Source: JBBRHF01 sp038223055
GTDB lineage: Bacteria; Actinomycetota; Actinomycetes; JACCUZ01
Direction: 5' to 3'
DNA: 24,887 bases
Assembly (NCBI GenBank): GCA_038223055.1
Contig: JBBRHF010000046.1
Span: 1 to 24,887, forward strand
Positions 22,722 through 24,887 of the stretch are shown piece after piece; position 1 is the first letter of the stretch; each line of letters starts with the position of its first letter. A program made the translations under genes and the position numbers. The notes under the pieces were generated by a model. That model saw only the letters and a program-made list of their open reading frames with translations, did no database searches and had not been told where the DNA came from.

Positions 22722-23885
22722 ATGAGAATCCACCCACCTGTCCGGCTGGCGCGCGTGCTGCTGGCCGCCCTGCTGCTGGTGCCGCTGGTCGGGCTTCCGG
22801 CTGGCGCCGCGTCGGCGGCCGGAGTGTCGATCGGCTGGACGAGGCGGGCCGGCGGCCTCGACCAGCCGACCGGCGTCACCAGCGCACGCGACGGCACCGG
22901 CCGCCTGTTCGTGGTCGAGAAGACCGGACGGCTCAAGGCCTATCGCAACGGTCGCCTGTCGACCTATCTGGACCTGCGCTCGCGCCTCAACACCGCCGGG
23001 GAGGGCGGGCTGCTCAGCGTGGCGTTCGACCCCGACTTCCGTCGCCGGCCGTTCCTCTGGGTGACCTACACGCGCCGCGACGGGGGCGCGCTGCGGGTCG
23101 AGCGGTTCCGCGCCGCGACCTTCTCCGCCCCCCGCGTGCCTACGTCGAGTGGCCGCCCGGTCCTGGACGTGCCGCATCCGCGGGACCATTCCAACCACTG
23201 GGGCGGCCAACTCGCGTTCGGCCCCGACCGCTTCCTTTACCTGTCCACCGGCGACGGCGGCGACGGCGGTGCCCGGGCCCGAGATCTCGACTACCTCGGC
23301 GGCAAGATCCTTCGGATCGACGCGCGCCGGTCCTGCGGCGCGTCGTCGTACTGCGTTCCGGCGACCAACCCGTTCGCGGCCCAGGCCGGTGCCCGCCGGG
23401 TCGTGTGGGCCAGCGGTTTGCGCAACCCGTGGCGCTTCTCGATCGACCCTCGCACCGGTGACCTGTGGATCGCCGACGTGGGGGAGAGCACCTGGGAGGA
23501 GGTGACGCGGCTGCGGTCCGGAGTGGCCGGCGCCAACCTGGGCTGGAACGCTTGCGAGGCCTGGGCCGCAGCAGGCTCCCGCACCGAGCCCTGCTCCCTG
23601 GCCGGGCAGCCCGGCTACGTCGGCCCGCGCTTCTGGTACTCCCACAGCTATGGCTCGGCGATCACCGGCGGGTTTGTCTACCGCGGCGCGAAGTATCGCT
23701 CGATCCTCGCTGGCCGCTACGTCGGCGGGGACTTCGTCAGTGGCCGGGTCTTCACCTTCTTCGGCGGCCGGAGCACGGTCGGGAGGCTCCCCGGGGTCAC
23801 CAGCTTCGGTGAGGGCGCCACCGGCGAACTGTGGGCCGTCACCCTGGCCGGCGGTCTCTACCGGATGGCGGCGCGCCGCGCGTAA
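22722..23885 (+). CDS. secreted PQQ-dependent sugar dehydrogenase family protein
   Basis: 387 aa. A signal peptide runs to about residue 32 (RVLLAALLLVPLVG then AGAASA-A), so the mature protein is exported. The rest is a six-bladed beta-propeller of the soluble glucose/sorbosone dehydrogenase family: GLDQPTGVT, EGGLLSVAFDPDF (94-106), HSNHWGGQLAFGPD with the likely catalytic His159, STGDGGDGG, GLRNPWRFSID, DVGESTWEEV and ITGGFVYRG. Four cysteines in the second half could form disulfides. Oxidation of a sugar with PQQ is the family role; the substrate here is unknown, and no PQQ synthesis genes are in the window. GGGGGTC upstream serves as ribosome site. Confidence 0.9.
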   Translation: MRIHPPVRLARVLLAALLLVPLVGLPAGAASAAGVSIGWTRRAGGLDQPTGVTSARDGTGRLFVVEKTGRLKAYRNGRLSTYLDLRSRLNTAGEGGLLSVAFDPDFRRRPFLWVTYTRRDGGALRVERFRAATFSAPRVPTSSGRPVLDVPHPRDHSNHWGGQLAFGPDRFLYLSTGDGGDGGARARDLDYLGGKILRIDARRSCGASSYCVPATNPFAAQAGARRVVWASGLRNPWRFSIDPRTGDLWIADVGESTWEEVTRLRSGVAGANLGWNACEAWAAAGSRTEPCSLAGQPGYVGPRFWYSHSYGSAITGGFVYRGAKYRSILAGRYVGGDFVSGRVFTFFGGRSTVGRLPGVTSFGEGATGELWAVTLAGGLYRMAARRA

Positions 23886-23922
23886 GCCGTTCAGGTCAGA
23901 TGTGTCGCACGTCACCATCAGG

Positions 23923-23994
23923 GCGTCTCCGACTCGCCGAGCGTCTCCGACTCGCCGAGCGTCGAGGACTCGCCCAGCGTCTCCGACTCGCCCA
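23923..23994. repeat. 18-bp minisatellite, four copies
   Basis: Units of 18 bp lie at 23923-23940 and 23941-23958 (identical, GCGTCTCCGACTCGCCGA), 23959-23976 (differs at four bases) and 23977-23994 (one base). They fill part of the 187-bp gap before thrS. On the minus strand a 40-aa frame (about 24041 to 23921) reads LGESET repeats ending in P-stop; whether it is a gene is unclear. Confidence 0.9.
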
Positions 23995-24034
23995 GTGGGT
24001 TCAAACCGGGCGCTGTCTCGCATCGTCCGGTCGC

Positions 24035-24040
24035 TAACAT
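24035..24040 (+). promoter_or_regulatory. -10 box of thrS
   Basis: TAACAT fits TAnnnT, 32 bp before the thrS start. A small GGGGC-TCC-GCCCC hairpin (24042-24054) lies in the short leader; there is no room for a T-box. Confidence 0.4.
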
Positions 24041-24072
24041 CGGGGCTCCGCCCCAACTCTTCAGGAGCCACC

Positions 24073-24887
24073 GTGCCAGAGCATCGGATCAGCGTCGACG
24101 GCAGCGAACACCAGGTCGCCGCCGGAACGACCGCCGGTGCGGCGCTGGTCGCCGTCCACGGCGAGGGCCGGGCGGTCATCGCCGCGAGAGTCAACGGCGA
24201 GTTGCGCGACCTGGACCATGTGATGGAGGCCGGCGACGACGTCGAGCCGGTGGCGATCGACTCTGCGGACGGGCGCGCGATCCTGCGCCACTCGACCGCC
24301 CACGTGCTGGCCCAGGCCGTGCAGGCGCTGCACCCCGAGGCGAAGTTGGGCATCGGGCCCCCGATCGAGAACGGCTTCTACTACGACTTCGACGTCGCGC
24401 GCCCGTTCACCCCCGAGGACATCGCGGCGATCGAGAAGCAGATGCAGCGCATCGTCAAGGAGGGCCAGCGCTTCGTGCGCCGGGTCGTGTCCGACGACGA
24501 CGCGCGGGCCGAGCTGGCCGATGAGCCCTACAAGCTCGAGCTGGTCGGGCTCAAGGGGGGAGCCGAGTCCGGTTCCGATGGCGAGTCGGTCGAGGTCGGC
24601 GGGGATGAGCTGACCATCTACGACAACGTACGACGTGGCGGAGAGCTCGCCTGGAAGGACCTGTGCCGCGGGCCGCACCTGCCTTCGACCCGGTTGGTGG
24701 CCAACGGTTTCACCCTGACCCGGTCGGCGGCGGCCTACTGGCGGGGGAGTGAGAAGAACCCTCAGCTACAACGGATCTACGGCACCGCATGGGAGTCCAA
24801 GGACGCCCTGCGCGCCCACCTGGCCATGCTCGCCGAGGCCGAGAAGCGCGACCACCGCCGGCTTGGCACCGAGCTGGACCTGTTCTC
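24073..24887 (+). CDS. thrS: threonyl-tRNA synthetase (3' partial)
   Basis: The first 271 residues of a class II aminoacyl-tRNA synthetase; the gene runs off the right edge. An N-terminal TGS domain (1-60) is followed by the tRNA-editing second additional domain, with the metal-site motif HSTAHVLAQAV (about 76-86), IGPPIENGFYYDFD, and CRGPHLPST containing the second Cys-His pair. The catalytic domain begins after GTAWESKDALRAHL; EKRDHRRLGTELDLF is the usual entry to it. GTG 24073 has AGGAG five bases upstream. The stretch YKLELVGLKGGAESGSDGES is a little longer than usual, within actinobacterial variation. Confidence 0.97.
   Translation, partial: MPEHRISVDGSEHQVAAGTTAGAALVAVHGEGRAVIAARVNGELRDLDHVMEAGDDVEPVAIDSADGRAILRHSTAHVLAQAVQALHPEAKLGIGPPIENGFYYDFDVARPFTPEDIAAIEKQMQRIVKEGQRFVRRVVSDDDARAELADEPYKLELVGLKGGAESGSDGESVEVGGDELTIYDNVRRGGELAWKDLCRGPHLPSTRLVANGFTLTRSAAAYWRGSEKNPQLQRIYGTAWESKDALRAHLAMLAEAEKRDHRRLGTELDLF

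Noticed and set aside
23923..23994. CRISPR array
   Set aside because: Units are 18 bp, directly adjacent, with no spacers and no cas genes.
23995..24072. T-box riboswitch ahead of thrS
   Set aside because: The leader from the -10 box is only about 30 bases and holds one small hairpin.
22260..24353. 697-aa minus-strand frame spanning the sugar dehydrogenase and thrS start
   Set aside because: Low-complexity shadow overlapping three well-supported plus-strand genes.

Overview
The window is high-GC DNA (roughly 70%) packed with overlapping genes. It uses GTG starts and GTGA/ATGA stop-start overlaps, has TAnnnT -10 boxes close to start codons, and encodes BsaP and a DUF485/acetate-symporter pair. 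Together these point to an actinobacterium (Actinomycetota); the order cannot be fixed from sequence alone.

Left part (1-7567) looks accessory. It opens with the 3' part of a RecB-like nuclease/SF1 helicase gene. A leftward tyrosine integrase gene (2356-3606) follows, and then a 27-bp match (from memory) to the 3' end of a tRNA-Val gene (3763-3789). I read this match as the right attachment site of an integrated element whose other end lies left of the window. Repeated nonamers flank the core and may be integrase arm sites. The att core also forms the last codons of a leftward 2OG-Fe(II) oxygenase gene. Divergent from it is a 444-aa protein I do not recognise.

Centre (7630-13322) is a tightly coupled biotin operon: bioA, a P450-BioF fusion, bioD, bioB and bsaP. 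The second gene is the most notable item in the window. One uninterrupted frame encodes a full-length CYP107/BioI-like cytochrome P450 joined end to end to a full-length 8-amino-7-oxononanoate synthase. If the P450 acts like Bacillus BioI (oxidative cleavage of fatty acyl-ACP to pimeloyl-ACP), the fusion would make and use the pimeloyl thioester in one polypeptide. The operon would then run from fatty acyl chain to biotin, ending with the iron-sulfur helper of biotin synthase.

13323-18480 is a carboxylate-uptake module. A leftward acetate transporter (GPR1/FUN34/YaaH family) faces a rightward four-gene operon: a cytosolic LytS-type histidine kinase, a LytTR response regulator, a DUF485 membrane protein and an SSS-family acetate/monocarboxylate symporter. 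A 21-bp-spaced direct repeat in the divergent promoter region is a candidate LytTR operator. A small remnant resembling the start of an acyl-CoA ligase gene and a strong GC hairpin lie between this module and the biotin operon.

18550-24887 is housekeeping: class I fumarase, a Sua5/YciO-family protein, 6-phosphogluconate dehydrogenase, a secreted PQQ-type sugar dehydrogenase, an 18-bp x4 minisatellite and the 5' part of thrS. No rRNA, intact tRNA, CRISPR array or insertion sequence was seen.
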